A stretch of 64,000 nucleotides of DNA from Erpetoichthys calabaricus. Lineage: Eukaryota; Chordata; Cladistia; Polypteriformes; Polypteridae. The stretch covers positions 37,782,674 through 37,846,673 of the forward strand of contig NC_041396.2 in assembly GCF_900747795.2 (NCBI RefSeq). The letters are read 5' to 3'. Of this stretch, positions 1 to 11,589 are shown in pieces; the first letter of the stretch is position 1; the number at the start of each line of letters is the position of its first letter. The position numbers and the translations under genes were made by a program. The notes below the pieces were generated by a model. The model saw nothing but the letters and a program-made list of their open reading frames with translations, was not told the DNA's origin and ran no database searches.

Positions 1-470
1 ACTCCTAAATCCTTCTCATAAGGTGTACTTTTTATTTTCAGACCACCCATTGTGTATTCAAACCTAACATTTTTACTTCCTATGTGTAATACTTTACATT
101 TAGTTACATTAAATTTCATCTGCCCAAGCCTGTATGCTATCCAAGTCCCTCTGTAATGACTCAACTGATTCAAGATTATTTGCCAGTCCACCTATCTTGG
201 TATCATCTGCAGACTTAACCAGCTTTTTACTTATATTCCTATCCAAGCCATTTATACTTATTAAAAAATAGTAGCAGCCCTAGCACTGACCACTGATGGA
301 TGCCACTCTTAACATCAGCCAGTTCTGATGAGGTTCCTCGCACCATCACCCTCGGCTTCCTGTGTCTGAGCCAGCTCTGCACCCATCACCCTGAACTCCA
401 ACTTCTTTTAGTCTGATGGCCAACCCCTCATGTGGCACTTCATCATTCTGAAAGTTAAGATAGATAGATA
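1..470 (-). mobile_element. CR1-like LINE fragment (reverse transcriptase part)
   Basis: The bottom strand matches, piece by piece, the copy at 21640-22130: the stretch around FADDTK, the residues just after it and the start of the C-terminal linker. It is AT-rich, broken and cut by the window edge. Only a degraded part of the RT region is present. Family assignment rests on the better copies at 21.0-22.3 and 57.1-59.4 kb. Confidence 0.7.
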
Positions 471-1585
471 GAGATATTTAAACCAAAGTGGCTGACCCCC
501 ATCTATCCTTGTATTTGTTTTTTTAGCTGTTTAATTCTTTCTGATTTGGACTCTCATCTACAGCTTCTCCTACTTCAGTTGATTTCCTCCTTTCTCTCAC
601 TACTCTCTGTTCTTGATGAAGGGTTCTTTTTTGGAAGCATTACTGTCTGCCGTGTGTCAATTGTAATGCAGGATTAATTTATTTTTTCCCAACTGTTTTT
701 TTCCATTAAGAGTGCATCTTGGTCCAGCCACGATAACAGTTTGTTATCAAACAAGAGAAGGAGTGTAATCAGTTCTTATCGAACCAAACGAACAGGCCAA
801 TGGAAATACCTACAGAGTGTTACCGGCACATTCATTATCAGCATTTTAATAAATTATAACAATGCTCATGTGTTATAATATCAAGAGATATTATTGCCAC
901 TATGTGTAAATATTCATTTAATGGACAATGATAATTGAATGTCACTGCAGAAATGTTTTATAAAAGCCAAAACAATTAAAGTCCTTGGCTTTCCCTTTCT
1001 GCTGATGATAGGATTAGTGCATGAAGCTTGAACTTAGGTTTCATTTCAAATATCCTTGTAAGGGCCATAATTAAAATCATACTGTTGATACTCTTAATAC
1101 TTTGAACACTTTCTCTCTATTAATGTGAATTTTCATTTTTATGATTCACTGCTTTGCATTTAATAAGCCTCTGAATCCTTCCAGATAGTGAATTAGGTGC
1201 TTACTGGTTCGTTTGTAAACTACTAGTTACAATAACTCTAACATAGCAATGGGATTTTTTTCTTGTCATTTTAAGCTTCTTATAATTCTGCATGTGGTTA
1301 TAATTTATACTGTATAAAACAAAAGGTAATGAAATGAATTATCAATTTAAGCATTGTTCTTTGCACAAAGAATCACATTACAGACAATATGGCACCACTG
1401 GTGCAGACTTCTCAATGGAAGGCTTGCATTTGAATGTCAGATGCTTGAAAAGCTAAGCAATTGTAGCCACCTGCTTCCAATTCATTTTAAAATTCTGGAA
1501 TGGATGCCAGTTATTCACAAAGCATGCTCATGCACACACTCAGACTCTCTCACATTGGCCCAGTTTAGAGTCTCTCATTAGTCTA
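471..1585. other. AT-rich intergenic stretch, nothing recognised
   Basis: No coding pattern, clear repeat end or RNA gene was seen. Short open frames here have no family signature. Confidence 0.4.
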
Positions 1586-1880
1586 AAATGGCGGTGGCGT
1601 GGTTAACACTGCTGTCTCCATTGTCTGAAGTTCAAATCCCACACCTGGCTGTTGTCTGTGTTGTCTGTTGCATCTGTGGAGTTTGCATGCCCCCCCCCGT
1701 GTCAATGTGTGAATTTTCCATCTTCATCCCAAAGACATGCATCGTTAGGTCAATTGGTGATTATGAACTGGCTCGATGTGGCCATTGGCATGACTGGGCC
1801 ATCTAATAAATTCATGCCTGTTCAGGTTTGTGTTCTGCTAAGATGGAGTAGGGGACACAAAAATTAGGAAAGGACCAGGA
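1586..1880 (+). mobile_element. old tRNA-derived SINE copy
   Basis: The order of blocks matches the SINE at 10.9-11.2 kb (reversed): a box-A-like GGCGGTGGCGTGGTTA, a box-B-like GTTCAAATCCC, GTGGAGTTTGCATG, then CCAAAGACATGCA and a TTAGGTCAATTGGTGAT block. It is strongly diverged and lacks a clear tail. Confidence 0.6.
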
Positions 1881-2816
1881 AATGAGGAGCAACAGTTATT
1901 TTAGTTAGTCAACAAGCAGAGGTCTTAAAGCCATGCAACATAAGATGACCTTTCCTGAGATCATCAGTTGCAATTTTAATTTACATAATCTTAGCAAATT
2001 GGAGACAGTTGGTGGTGCACTCCTGTGAAAACTGTTATGTAGTGTGACAGGCACAGCAACTCTCTCCAACTAGTCCATGATTTGCATTGACAAAATCCAA
2101 CTGGTTTGATTTTGTCTTCAGTCACAGGGTGGGCTATGTGTGTGTGAGAGCTGACAACCAATGAATGCTCCTCTGGAATTACAATGCATATCATACTGCA
2201 ACGAGGAATAAGGGACATGGGTGCTTTGGACCTCAAAAACAGAAGAGAAGCTTATCTGTCTGATGCCTCGGATTTTACATATCATAACAGAATGGAAAAA
2301 AGATAAAAGGGAAGTGACTGCAGCTGAATTCACCATAACTGCTAACACTTTGTACAGCACTGACTTCATAAGGCAGAAAACGGGTGAGCAAGACTGTGCT
2401 GGAAAGTCATCACACAGTCACTAAATTTGACATGCTCACTGATTTTCAGTTGTGTAAATTGACATGTTCCAGTGAAGATATCAGCAACATCAGTCGGCTA
2501 TCAGACATACCCAACGACTAGAAATTGTGTAATGTGATACAAACTTAAAATAAAATAATAAAATAATGAAGCCCAATACCAAAACCTATGTCACAAAACA
2601 CACAATGTCCTAAGCCAGTGTATGTTCAGACAAACGTGTGTCAATTTGTATATATTTATTTATTTACTTAATTATCTATTTTTATGTATTTATTTATCTA
2701 ACAAGATTCTGTAGAAAGCCAGATTTCCCCCTGGACAAATAAACTGGGAACTGCTTCTGGTCTCACGTCACTTCCAGGTCGTCCGACTTCTAAAGCTGTT
2801 TGGCTGTGCCACTGAT
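1881..2816. other. intergenic stretch with a LINE-tail-like A/T-rich patch
   Basis: Mostly unclassified. At 2640-2755 a run of TTTATTTATTTA-type sequence leads into AGAAAGCCAGATTTCCCCC and GACAAATAAAC, which resembles the retroposon 3' tails near 3200 and 14880. No gene is seen. Confidence 0.35.
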
Positions 2817-3012
2817 GATTTAGGTGTGTCACATTAAAGGGGTGAATACTTATCTGATCAATTATTTTGTGCATTATGTATGTAATTAATTTAGACCACT
2901 TTTCAGAGATCAGTTTCTAAAAAAACTAAATTAAATCCATTGTGATTCAATGTTGTTTAAAAATAAAATATAAACTCTTCCAAAGGAGTGAAAACTTTTA
3001 TTAGGCAATACA
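2817..3012 (+). mobile_element. Tc1-like right-end fragment
   Basis: The segment reads like the right end of a Tc1/mariner element: GGGGTGAATACTTAT, then AATTATTTTGTG, a CATTGTGATTCAATGTTG block, and a terminal AGTGAAAACTTTTATTAGGCA. The left end and transposase are absent. Inferred from recall of fish Tc1 ends. Confidence 0.5.
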
Positions 3013-3174
3013 TGTGAACAGAAGGGCCCTGGGAAAAAGAGCGTCCAGTCATGTAAACCTATGGCACAACTGGACACATCTGACCTGTCATGCTGCCACC
3101 TACATGCGTGTTATTAGACAGCAATAGAGAAGTCTTCACGTGTGTTTGACGGGTTACTACTTGTTATAATGTTT

Positions 3175-3228
3175 TTATTTTTGTTGAGGTTCTGTAAAGT
3201 CTTAATACCCCCTTGTGGTCAAATAAAG

Positions 3229-3308
<80 letters not shown>

Positions 3309-3356
3309 ATATAGTGCCTTTCATATCTGTTATACTGTATACAGTAGTGCCTTTCA

Positions 3357-3410
<54 letters not shown>

Positions 3411-3412
3411 CC
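3175..3412 (+). repeat. LINE-like 3' tail followed by (TATC)n array with interruptions
   Basis: A retroposon-like tail (GTTCTGTAAAGTCTTAATA, then CAAATAAAGTA) runs into a (TATC)n array from about 3229. The array is interrupted by ATATAGTGCCTTTCATATCT-type blocks and resumes until the Tc1 insertion at 3415. Long YLSI-repeat open frames across it are artefacts of the tetranucleotide. Confidence 0.85.
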
Positions 3413-3414
3413 TA

Positions 3415-5061
3415 CAGTTAGGTCCATAAATATTTGGTCAGAGACAACTTTTTTCTAATTTTGGTTCTGTACATTACCAGAATGAATTTTAAATGAAACA
3501 ACTCAGATGCAGTTTAAGTGCAGACTTTCAGCTTTAATTCAGTGGGGTGAACAAAATGATTGCATAAAAATGTGAGGCAACTAGAGCATTTTTTTAACAC
3601 AATCCCTTCATTTCAGGGGCTCAAAAGTAATTGGACCAATTAAATAACTGGAAATAAAATGTTCATTTCTAATATTTGGTTGAAAACCCTTTGCTGGCAA
3701 TGACAGCCTGAAGTCTTGAACTCATGGACATCACCAGATGCTGGGTTTCCTCCTTTTTAATGCTCTGCCAGGCCTTTACTGCAGCGGCTTTCAGTTGCTG
3801 TTTGTTTGTGGGCCTTTCTGTCTGAAGTTTAGTCTTCAACAAGTGAAATGCCTGCTCAATTGGGTTAAGATCAGGTGACTGACTTGGCCATTCAAGAATT
3901 TTCCACTTCTTTGCTTTAATAAACTCCTGGGTTGCTTTGGCTGTATGTTTTGGGTCATTGTCCATCTGTATCATGAAACGCCGCCCAATCAATGTGACTG
4001 CATTTAGCTGGATTTGAGCGGACAGTATGTCTCTGAACACCTCAGAATTCATTCGGCTGCTTCTGTCCTGTGTCACATCATCAATAAACACTAGTGTCCC
4101 AGTGCCACTGGCAGCCATGCACGCCCAAGCCATCACACTGCCTCCACTGTGTTTTACAGATGATGTGGTATTCTTTGGCTAATGAGCTGTTCCACGCCTT
4201 CTCCATACTTTATTCTTGCCATCATTCTGGTAGAGGTTGATCTTGGTTTCATCTGTCCAAAGAATGTTTTTCCAGAACTGTGCTGGCTTTTTTAGATGTT
4301 CTTTAGCAAAGTCCAATCTAGCCTTTCTATTCTTGAGGCTTATGAGTGGCTTGCACCTTGCAGTGCACCCTCTGTGTTTACTTTCATGCAGTCTTCTCTT
4401 TATGATAGACTTGGATATCGATACGTCTACCCCCTGGAGAGTGTTGTTCACTTGGTTGGCTGTTGTGAAGGGGTTTCTCTTCACCATGGAAATGATTCTG
4501 CGATCATCCACCACTGTTGTCTTCCGTGGACGTCCAGGTCTTTTTGCGTTGCTGAGTTCACCAGTGCTTGCTTTCCTTCTCATGATGTACTAAACTGTAG
4601 ATTTTGCCACTCGTAATATTGTAGCAATTTCTCAGATGGGTTTTTTCTGTTTTCGCAGCTTAAGGATGGCTTCTTTCACCTGCATGGAGAGCTCCTTTGA
4701 CCGCATGTTGTCTGTTCACAGCAAAATCTTCCACATGCAAGCACCACACCTCAAATCAACTCCAGGCCTTTTATCTGTTTAATTGATAATGACATAACGA
4801 CGGACTTGCCCACACCTGCCCATGAAATAGCCTTTGAGTCAATTGTCCAATTACTTTTGAGCCCCTGAAATGAAGGGATTGTGTTAAAAAATGCTTTAGT
4901 TGCCTCACATTTTTATGCAATCGTTTTGTTCACTCCACTGAACTAAAGCTGAAAGTCTGCACAAGTCTTCTGAGTTGTTTCATTTAAAATTCATTGTGGT
5001 AATGTACAGAACCAAAATTAGAAAAAAGTTGTCACTGTCCAAATATTTATGGACCTAACTG
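3415..5061 (-). mobile_element. full-length Tc1-like transposon with ~210-bp inverted repeats
   Basis: Both ends are visible: CAGTTAGGTCCATAAATATT at the left and its complement ending GGACCTAACTG at the right, flanked by TA on both sides (3413-3414, 5062-5063). The inverted repeats run about 210 bp with few mismatches. The element is 1647 bp and sits inside a (TATC)n array, which continues after it. It carries a transposase frame on the bottom strand. Confidence 0.95.
3669..4706 (-). pseudogene. Tc1-family transposase, full length with three in-frame stops
   Basis: The frame starts at MRSKELSMQVKEA (4706) and ends at SKGFSTKY. It is 346 codons including the terminal stop, the usual Tc1 length. 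An N-terminal helix-turn-helix is followed by the basic GRPRK motif, then the DDE domain with WTDET, MQMDNDPKH... and SPDLNPIEQ carrying the D, D and E. Three internal stops are seen: after KKPI, after KSTV and after RRGTAH. No frameshift is needed. It cannot make a full transposase, so it is a recently silenced copy. Confidence 0.9.

Positions 5062-5063
<2 letters not shown>

Positions 5064-5141
<78 letters not shown>
5064..5141 (+). repeat. (TATC)n microsatellite, right half of split array
   Basis: About 19 repeats of TATC directly follow the right TA of the Tc1 element. They are the continuation of the array ending at 3412. Confidence 0.95.
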
Positions 5142-6480
5142 AGCTAAAGTTGCAACAAAGTCTTCAGCAAAGTAAAGGTGAAATACCTTTACCAACAACA
5201 ATATGAATGACACCATGAAAGTACACCTAAAAATGCAAAACCACAAAAAAGGGCAATATGAACAAAATAGAACTAAAAGTAAAAAATAATGCAAAAATGA
5301 AAAACTAAGTATAAAATAACAATGCTAAATGAATTGTCCAAAATAATAATGACAAATGAAATGGATAATGTTATGCATGGTATGTGTAAATGCACTTTAA
5401 TGGGCTATGGGAGAACTCCAGAACTCTTGGAGAAAATCCCACGAGGAGAAAGGGTAACTGCCACATAGACACGATGGTGACCAATGCCTGTATTCATCAA
5501 AAAACTCAGAATAACTCCTAGGAATTACACTCTACAGTAAGTCTGACTAGGATAAGAATTTGTTCTACTTCAGAGTAGAACATGAGAAGTAGTTACAAAG
5601 CACACACATTCCCACACATTAACTTCTCAAAGTTAAAGCTATACTTTTATTAGAGATGGCTACTTTTGCTCACACATTCTTCCTGTGATCCTGATCATCT
5701 TCCACTGCGATTTGCTTTCCCTCTCTCCATGATCCCCCCGCTATCTCCTGTGAGGCTCTATTTATCCAATGCCACCAGGAGTCTCCGCCTGCCTTCTTGA
5801 ACATTCCCCGGGCTTGTAAAATGTACACAAATGTTCCAGGGGTTTGTAGAATGCTGAGCTCAGTGTATTGTGTGACATTTCCATGTCAATCACCCATCCA
5901 CCAATCACTTATTGTCCTGGTAACATGCTGGCTACTCTGGTACAGTCTGATTCCACGACCACCTGTGTTCTGACACTGTGGTATCACTTGTGATTCACAT
6001 AGGAATACTCATCCACATTTGAGGCAAAGATCTTTATGTGCAGGTCAGTTTGCATGAGATCAGCTTGTTATAACAATACCTCATGTGGAGTGGTGAGGAA
6101 ATGTATGCATCTGTGTATTACCTCACTCATTGTAAGGACATTCAAATTTTGTGCAAAATTCGAGAAATGGTTAGTTGTGACACATACAAATCATCATTTT
6201 TTTTGCAAAGCTGCATTTTACACGTAGTCTTAACAACACTTTTATTTCGGTCGACAGAACATGGCTTGCTAACAACCATCTTCTGGCAGCTCCTACAGGT
6301 AGGACATCTCACAAGTTCTCCAAAATCCTGATGAAGTTAGGAGTAATTTCCTAAATTAGGAAAATTGATAAAATGCTTTTACTCCTCCTTATAAGAGTAG
6401 AACCAAAATTGTACCAGTTTTGACCATTCTCCTTTTCTGAGATGCTTGATAATTAAGGGCACAAGCCTGGAATTGAAGTC
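5142..6480. other. intergenic stretch, no gene recognised
   Basis: A-rich sequence to about 5350, then mixed sequence. 5690-5870 has the look of an unclassified dispersed repeat (short CT-rich blocks, TCCAGGGGTTTGTAGAATG). No family can be named. Confidence 0.3.
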
Positions 6481-6484
6481 CATT

Positions 6485-7303
6485 CAGCCATTTTCTACTT
6501 GTTCCAGTAGATGTCACTACAGGGAGCTCTAGCCTGGTGTGCCAGGTTAAAAATGCAAGGCCATCATGACCTCAGAAAAGAGTTCAGGATGGGTTTTAAA
6601 ACTTCCTCACTGGAATTAGAATTCCAAGAGCAAAACTTAAAAGAAGTGGTGAGGTGGCCTTCTGCTGTCATGCACCTACAATCTGGAATAGCCTGCCAAT
6701 AGGAATTCGCCAGGCTAATACAGTGGAGCACTTTAAACAAACTACTGAAAACACATTATTTTAACATGGCCTTCTCATAACTTCATTGTAAATTAAATCC
6801 TGATACTCTGTATATCCAATTCATTATAATAACTATTCATGGTGGCTCTAAAATCTCTAGTAACCCCTACTCTCTCTTCTGTTTCCTTTTCCGGTGTCCT
6901 TTTGGTGGTGGCTTGCTCTACCACCATCTACTCTAAGTACCATGATGTTCCAAAAATGACGGATGGATTAAAAGACAGAAGTCTGTATGACCATCAGCAT
7001 GAAGTGACTCCGTGAGAACACTAACTACAAAGAGGACTATTTCATTTATGTTAGGTAGAATGCCCAGAGGGGACTGGGTGGTCTCGTGGCCTGGAACCCC
7101 TACAGATTTTATTTTTTTCTCCAGCCTTGTTTTTTCTGTCCACCCTGGCCATCGGACCTTACTCCTTTTCTATGTTAACTAATGTTGTCTTATTTTAATT
7201 TCTTATTTTGTCTGTTATTGTTCTTTTCTTCATTATGTAAAGCACTTTGAGCTACTTTTTGTATGAAAATGTGCTATATAAATAAATGTTGTTGTTGTTG
7301 TTG
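6485..7303 (+). mobile_element. LINE 3'-end fragment with (TTG)n tail
   Basis: A decayed reading has a LINE C-terminal signature: a WNSLPIGIRQA-like stretch, then VEHFKQLLKTHYF near 6680-6765. A 3' untranslated part follows and ends in AAAGCACTTTGAGCTACTTT and GTGCTATATAAATAAATG before (TTG)n. The signature is of the L2/Rex1-like group of non-LTR elements. The 5' part is missing, as usual for LINE insertions. Confidence 0.7.
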
Positions 7304-7508
7304 GAATGGCTATCTGACTGCAGATTATGGGATGAATACTCATTTGGCAGGGAAAATAGTGTTCCGAGCGAAAGACTGCAATAGAGACAGATAGAGAGAG
7401 GAGATGAAGAGAGGGCTTGTAAGATACATTTATGATGAGCAGGCTTTGTTGGTGCTAGCCCAGATTATGCAACAGAATTGTAGTTACTTTCTGTTTTGTT
7501 GAACTATA

Positions 7509-9127
7509 CAGTGGTGTGAAAAACTATTTGCCCCCTTCCTGATTTCTTATTCTTTTGCAGGTTTGTCACACAAAATGTTTCTGATCATCAAACACATTTA
7601 ACCATTAGTCAAATATAACACAAGTAAACACAAAATGCAGTTTTTAAATGATGGTTTTTATTATTTAGGGAGAAAAAAAATCCAAACCTACATGGCCCTG
7701 TGTGAAAAAGTAATTGCCCCCTTGTTAAAAAATAACCTAATTGTGGTGTATCACACCTGAGTTCAATTTCCGTAGCCACCCCCAGGCCTGATTACTGCCA
7801 CACCTGTTTCAATCAAGAAATCACTTAAATAGGAGCTGCCTGACACAGAGAAGTAGACCAAAAGCACCTCAAAAGCTAGACATCATGCCAAGATCCAAAG
7901 AAATTCAGGAACAAATGAGAACAGAAGTAATTGAGATCTATCAGTCTGGTAAAGGTTATAAAGCCATTTCTAAAGCTTTGGGACTCCAGCGAACCACAGT
8001 GAGAGCCATTATCCACAAATGGCAAAAACATGGAACAGTGGTGAACCTTCCCAGGAGTGGCCGGCCGACCAAAATTACCCCAAGAGCGCAGAGACGACTC
8101 ATCCGAGAGGTCACAAAAGACCCCAGGACAACGTCTAAAGAACTGCAGGCCTCACTTGCCTCAATTAAGGTCAGTGTTCACGACTCAACCATAAGAAAGA
8201 GACTGGGCAAAAACGGCCTGCATGGAAGATTTCCAAGACGCAAACCACTGTTAAGCAAAAAGAACATTAGGGCTCGTCTCAATTTTGCTAAGAAACATCT
8301 CAATGATTGCCAAGACTTTTGGGAAAATACCTTGTGGACTGATGAGTCAAAAGTTGAACTTTTTGGAAGGCAAATGTCCCGTTACATCTGGCGTAAAAGG
8401 AACACAGCATTTCAGAAAAAGAACATCATACCAACAGTAAAATATGGTGGTGGTAGTGTGATGGTCTGGGGTTGTTTTGCTGCTTCAGGACCTGGAAGGC
8501 TTGCTGTGATAGATGGAACCATGAATTCTACTGTCTACCAAAAAATCCTGAAGGAGAATGTCCGGCCATCTGTTCGTCAACTCAAGCTGAAGCGATCTTG
8601 GGTGCTGCAACAGGACAATGACCCAAAACACACCAGCAAATCCACCTCTGAATGGCTGAAGAAAAACAAAATGAAGACTTTGGAGTGGCCTAGTCAAAGT
8701 CCTGACCTGAATCCAATTGAGATGCTATGGCATGACCTTAAAAAGGCGGTTCATGCTAGAAAACCCTCAAATAAAGCTGAATTACAACAATTTTGCAAAG
8801 ATGAGTGGGCCAAAATTCCTCCAGAGCGCTGTAAAAGACTCATTGCAAGTTATCGCAAACGCTTGATTGCAGTTATTGCTGCTAAGGGTGGCCCAACCAG
8901 TTATTAGGTTCAGGGGGCAATTACTTTTTCACACAGGGCCATGTAGGTTTGGATTTTTTTTTCTCCCTAAATAATAAAAACCACCATTTACAAACTGCAT
9001 TTTGTGTTTACTTGTGTTATATTTGACTAATGGTTAAATGTGTTTGATGATCAGAAACATTTTGTGTTAAAAAACATGCAAAAGAATAAGAAATCAGGAA
9101 GGGGGCAAATAGTTTTTCACACCACTG
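7509..9127 (+). mobile_element. complete Tc1-like transposon, apparently intact
   Basis: The ends are CAGTGGTGTGAAAAACTATT and its complement, flanked by TA at 7507-7508 and 9128-9129. Inverted repeats of about 210-220 bp are nearly identical over their visible length, for example the CATGGCCCTGTGTGAAAAAG block at both inner edges. The element is 1619 bp and encloses one uninterrupted transposase. High identity between the ends suggests a young copy. Confidence 0.96.
7885..8907 (+). CDS. Tc1-family DD34E transposase, uninterrupted
   Basis: 340 residues, the usual size of a Tc1 transposase, cutting and joining DNA at TA sites in the nucleus. Residues 1-50 form the first helix-turn-helix (EIYQSGKGYKAISK). 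SGRPTK at 58-63 is the AT-hook-like linker, and a second helix-turn-helix follows to about 110. The catalytic residues are D153 in WTDES, D244 in QQDNDPKHT and E279 in SPDLNPIEM; 34 residues separate D244 from E279, matching DD34E. The start is the first ATG after the left inverted repeat. No stop or frameshift is present. Whether it is active cannot be told from sequence. Confidence 0.95.
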   Translation: MPRSKEIQEQMRTEVIEIYQSGKGYKAISKALGLQRTTVRAIIHKWQKHGTVVNLPRSGRPTKITPRAQRRLIREVTKDPRTTSKELQASLASIKVSVHDSTIRKRLGKNGLHGRFPRRKPLLSKKNIRARLNFAKKHLNDCQDFWENTLWTDESKVELFGRQMSRYIWRKRNTAFQKKNIIPTVKYGGGSVMVWGCFAASGPGRLAVIDGTMNSTVYQKILKENVRPSVRQLKLKRSWVLQQDNDPKHTSKSTSEWLKKNKMKTLEWPSQSPDLNPIEMLWHDLKKAVHARKPSNKAELQQFCKDEWAKIPPERCKRLIASYRKRLIAVIAAKGGPTSY

Positions 9128-9129
9128 TA

Positions 9130-10380
9130 AGTTCTCCTTGTTATTGTCATGCCAGCTTTAAGTTTATTTTTGTTAGTAAGGGCATTGTGCTTTTGTGTGG
9201 GTGTGGAGGGCAGCCACAAGGGCCTCTTCTTATCAGTCCTTGTTTAAGATCACTGAAATGCACAGCGCTGTAGAGTAATTGCAAAGTTTTGAAGGTCAAT
9301 TCTGTATCAGACAAGATGTCAGTATGGCTGAGCTAGTTGACAGACTGGACTATTTCTAGGAATAGGCAAGCTGAGCAATCGCTTAGGGCCTTGTGGCCAG
9401 TGAAAGGCCCCAAACGCCCACAGCAGGGTAATGTTTTAGCACCAAGGCCCGCTTGGCAAGTGATGGGGTTGTTGCTTTTGATCTGCGCAGAAACGCTTTG
9501 AACTTGTGAAATGAGTTGCTACTAAGAAACAACTAAAAGAAAATAAATTCAGACTTCCATTTGAAATGTGATGAAAGCATAACTGAGCATCTGCACATCT
9601 AAGGTGGTTGGATCATTCATGGGCCACTCAGAGACAATTGCACAAGTGAAATGAATTAACATTAAAAACAGGCCTTCATAACATAAAGGGAAGTAATAGC
9701 CCAGTTAATGAATCCTCTGAGAACAAAGTTCCTTTATAAGTCTGCATAAAACATGCAATGGTGCATGAGCAAATTTAATTACCAAAGTGTTAGAGTGCTG
9801 TCATTGTTCAACTTCTTTACATAGGAAAGTTGTTGTCAGTTGTTGATATTGTGTGAGTGCTTAGTTCTTTCTGTAGGTATGTTAACATTTTTTATAAAGT
9901 AAAATATAAGTTGCTTAGTGTATCACAAAGCATAAAGTAATACCTTTAGAAACTGAATGCCGATTATAAAGAGGGTAGAAGCCAGACAAAAGAAATCTAT
10001 TTCCCATATACTGTACATGATACAGTACCTGTCAAATAACACAATACACATGTTTCATCCTAGTTGGGGTTCATCACCTTTGCTTCCCTTTATGGGAGTC
10101 GAACCTCAGATGTCAGCACCTGGGACGAAGCCTCTGACGTTGTACCACAGCAGCAGTATTACATTCATAGGTCTGATTTGCAATCTAATTATTTGGATGG
10201 CTACCTACGCTTGTGGTTGGTTAGCCAGTCTACAAACATCTGCCATGTCCTCTCAGTTGCAAGAAGAAGATAATAGATATGTGATACAATACCTGCCAAA
10301 TAATACATACATACATATATATACAGTACATATAAAGTCACATATGTGCATATGGGAGACAACTTCACGGCTCATATACT
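9130..10380. other. intergenic stretch, possible hAT-like end, nothing firm
   Basis: Around 9360-9480 the wording GGCAAGCTGAGCAATCGCTT and AGGGCC...GGGGCCC-type sequence recalls degraded hAT elements, but no partner end or duplication was found. The rest is unclassified. Short open frames at 9957-10382 show no family features. Confidence 0.3.
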
Positions 10381-10878
10381 GATAATTGCACTCCAAACCA
10401 GAGGGTGGTGGTGCTGCCACTCAATGCCTTTTCTGATCCTCCCTCTGAAAAATGGATGATTGATGGCTGTTTCACCTCTGACATTACTTCCAAACTATTG
10501 CCTTGCTGAAATCACCCCTTACAGGTCACATTCCTGAAAGCCATCTCCGCAGTTGTCTTGGACTCAGTCATGATTCTCGTCTGAAGAAGATATCTCTGCA
10601 ATTATTGCATGCATTGTCAGTCCTTAATAATCTTTTAAGGATATGAGGTTCACTCAGTGTCCCATCCCTTTATGACTTGTCTTCTCGATTTACTATATGC
10701 ATGTGTATGTACAGTATAAATCTCTGTCTATCTCTCTGTCTCTATACCAGAATTACCACACCCTCCCTTATCATTGTGGCATGTCGGAAAGTACAGAATG
10801 CATCCTGTCCAGATCTGGGATCAAGATAGCACACAAACCAGCAAACACTTTATGGACTGTCCTTTTCAATGCCAAAAG

Positions 10879-11238
10879 CATCCATTTTCCAACCCACTGA
10901 ATCAGAACACAGGATCACGGGGGTCTGCTAGAGCCAATCCCAGCCAACACAGGGCACAAGGCAGGAACCAATCCTGGGCAGGGTACCAACCCACCGCAGG
11001 ACACACACAAACACACCCACACACCAAGCACACATTAGGGCCAATTTAGAATCGCCAATCCACCTAACCTGCATGTCTTTGGACTGTGAAAGGAAACCGG
11101 AGTGCCTGGAGGAAACCCACGCAGACACGGGGAGAACATGCAAACTCCACGCAGGGAGGACCCGGGAAGCGAACCCAGGTCCCCATGTCTCCCAACTGCG
11201 GGGCAGCAGCGCTACCCACTGCGCCACCGTGCCGCCCT
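10879..11238 (-). mobile_element. full-length tRNA-derived SINE
   Basis: On the bottom strand it starts GGGCGGCACGGTGGCGCAGT. Box A is TGGCGCAGTGGGTAGCGC and box B is GGGTTCGCTTCCC. The body follows with GTGGAGTTTGCATGTTCTCC and CCAAAGACATGCAGGTTAGG, then the 3' domain CTGCGGTGGGTTGG, CCTTGTGCCCTGTGTTGGCT and a GGAAAATGGATG tail. This is the best full copy in the window and serves as reference for the other copies. Confidence 0.9.
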
Positions 11239-11257
11239 CAACAATATATATATAGAA

Positions 11258-11587
11258 AAAATCAAACAGTTGACAAAATACAGAGGATTGGGGGCCGCTT
11301 TTATACAAGAAAATGGCTGCTGGAAATGATCAAAAACGAAGTGACGTCATCAATGAGGAACCGGAAGTGATGTCATGGTTGAAAGCCGGAAGTGACGGGG
11401 AAGATGAAGTAGTGGATGGACAGCCATTTCCTGGAATGTGAACTATTGTTGGTAAGAGATTATTTGTCTTCTTTGGTTCTGGAAATTTAGAGAGAGAGGC
11501 TTCAATACCATCAAACAACCCTTCATCTGTTATAACCTCGCTCACCTCTGGGCTTGTTGACAGTCTCCTAAGCGCTCGTGTGTGACA
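11258..11587 (+). mobile_element. LTR-like repeat copy, probable solo LTR
   Basis: Shares an ordered set of blocks with 44215-44667: AAATGGCTGC, CCGGAAGTGA and the 3' end CTCCTAAGCGCTCGTGTGTGACA. Its left border is unclear in ATATAT sequence; the right border ends in ACA followed by ATATAT. It is likely a broken solo LTR of an old LTR element. Confidence 0.5.
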
Positions 11588-11589
11588 AT

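Noticed and set aside
11045-11240. Functional tRNA gene at box A/box B sites
   Set aside because: The boxes belong to SINE heads followed by SINE bodies; no cloverleaf with a proper acceptor stem was seen. The same holds for 43380-43448 and 55218-55290.
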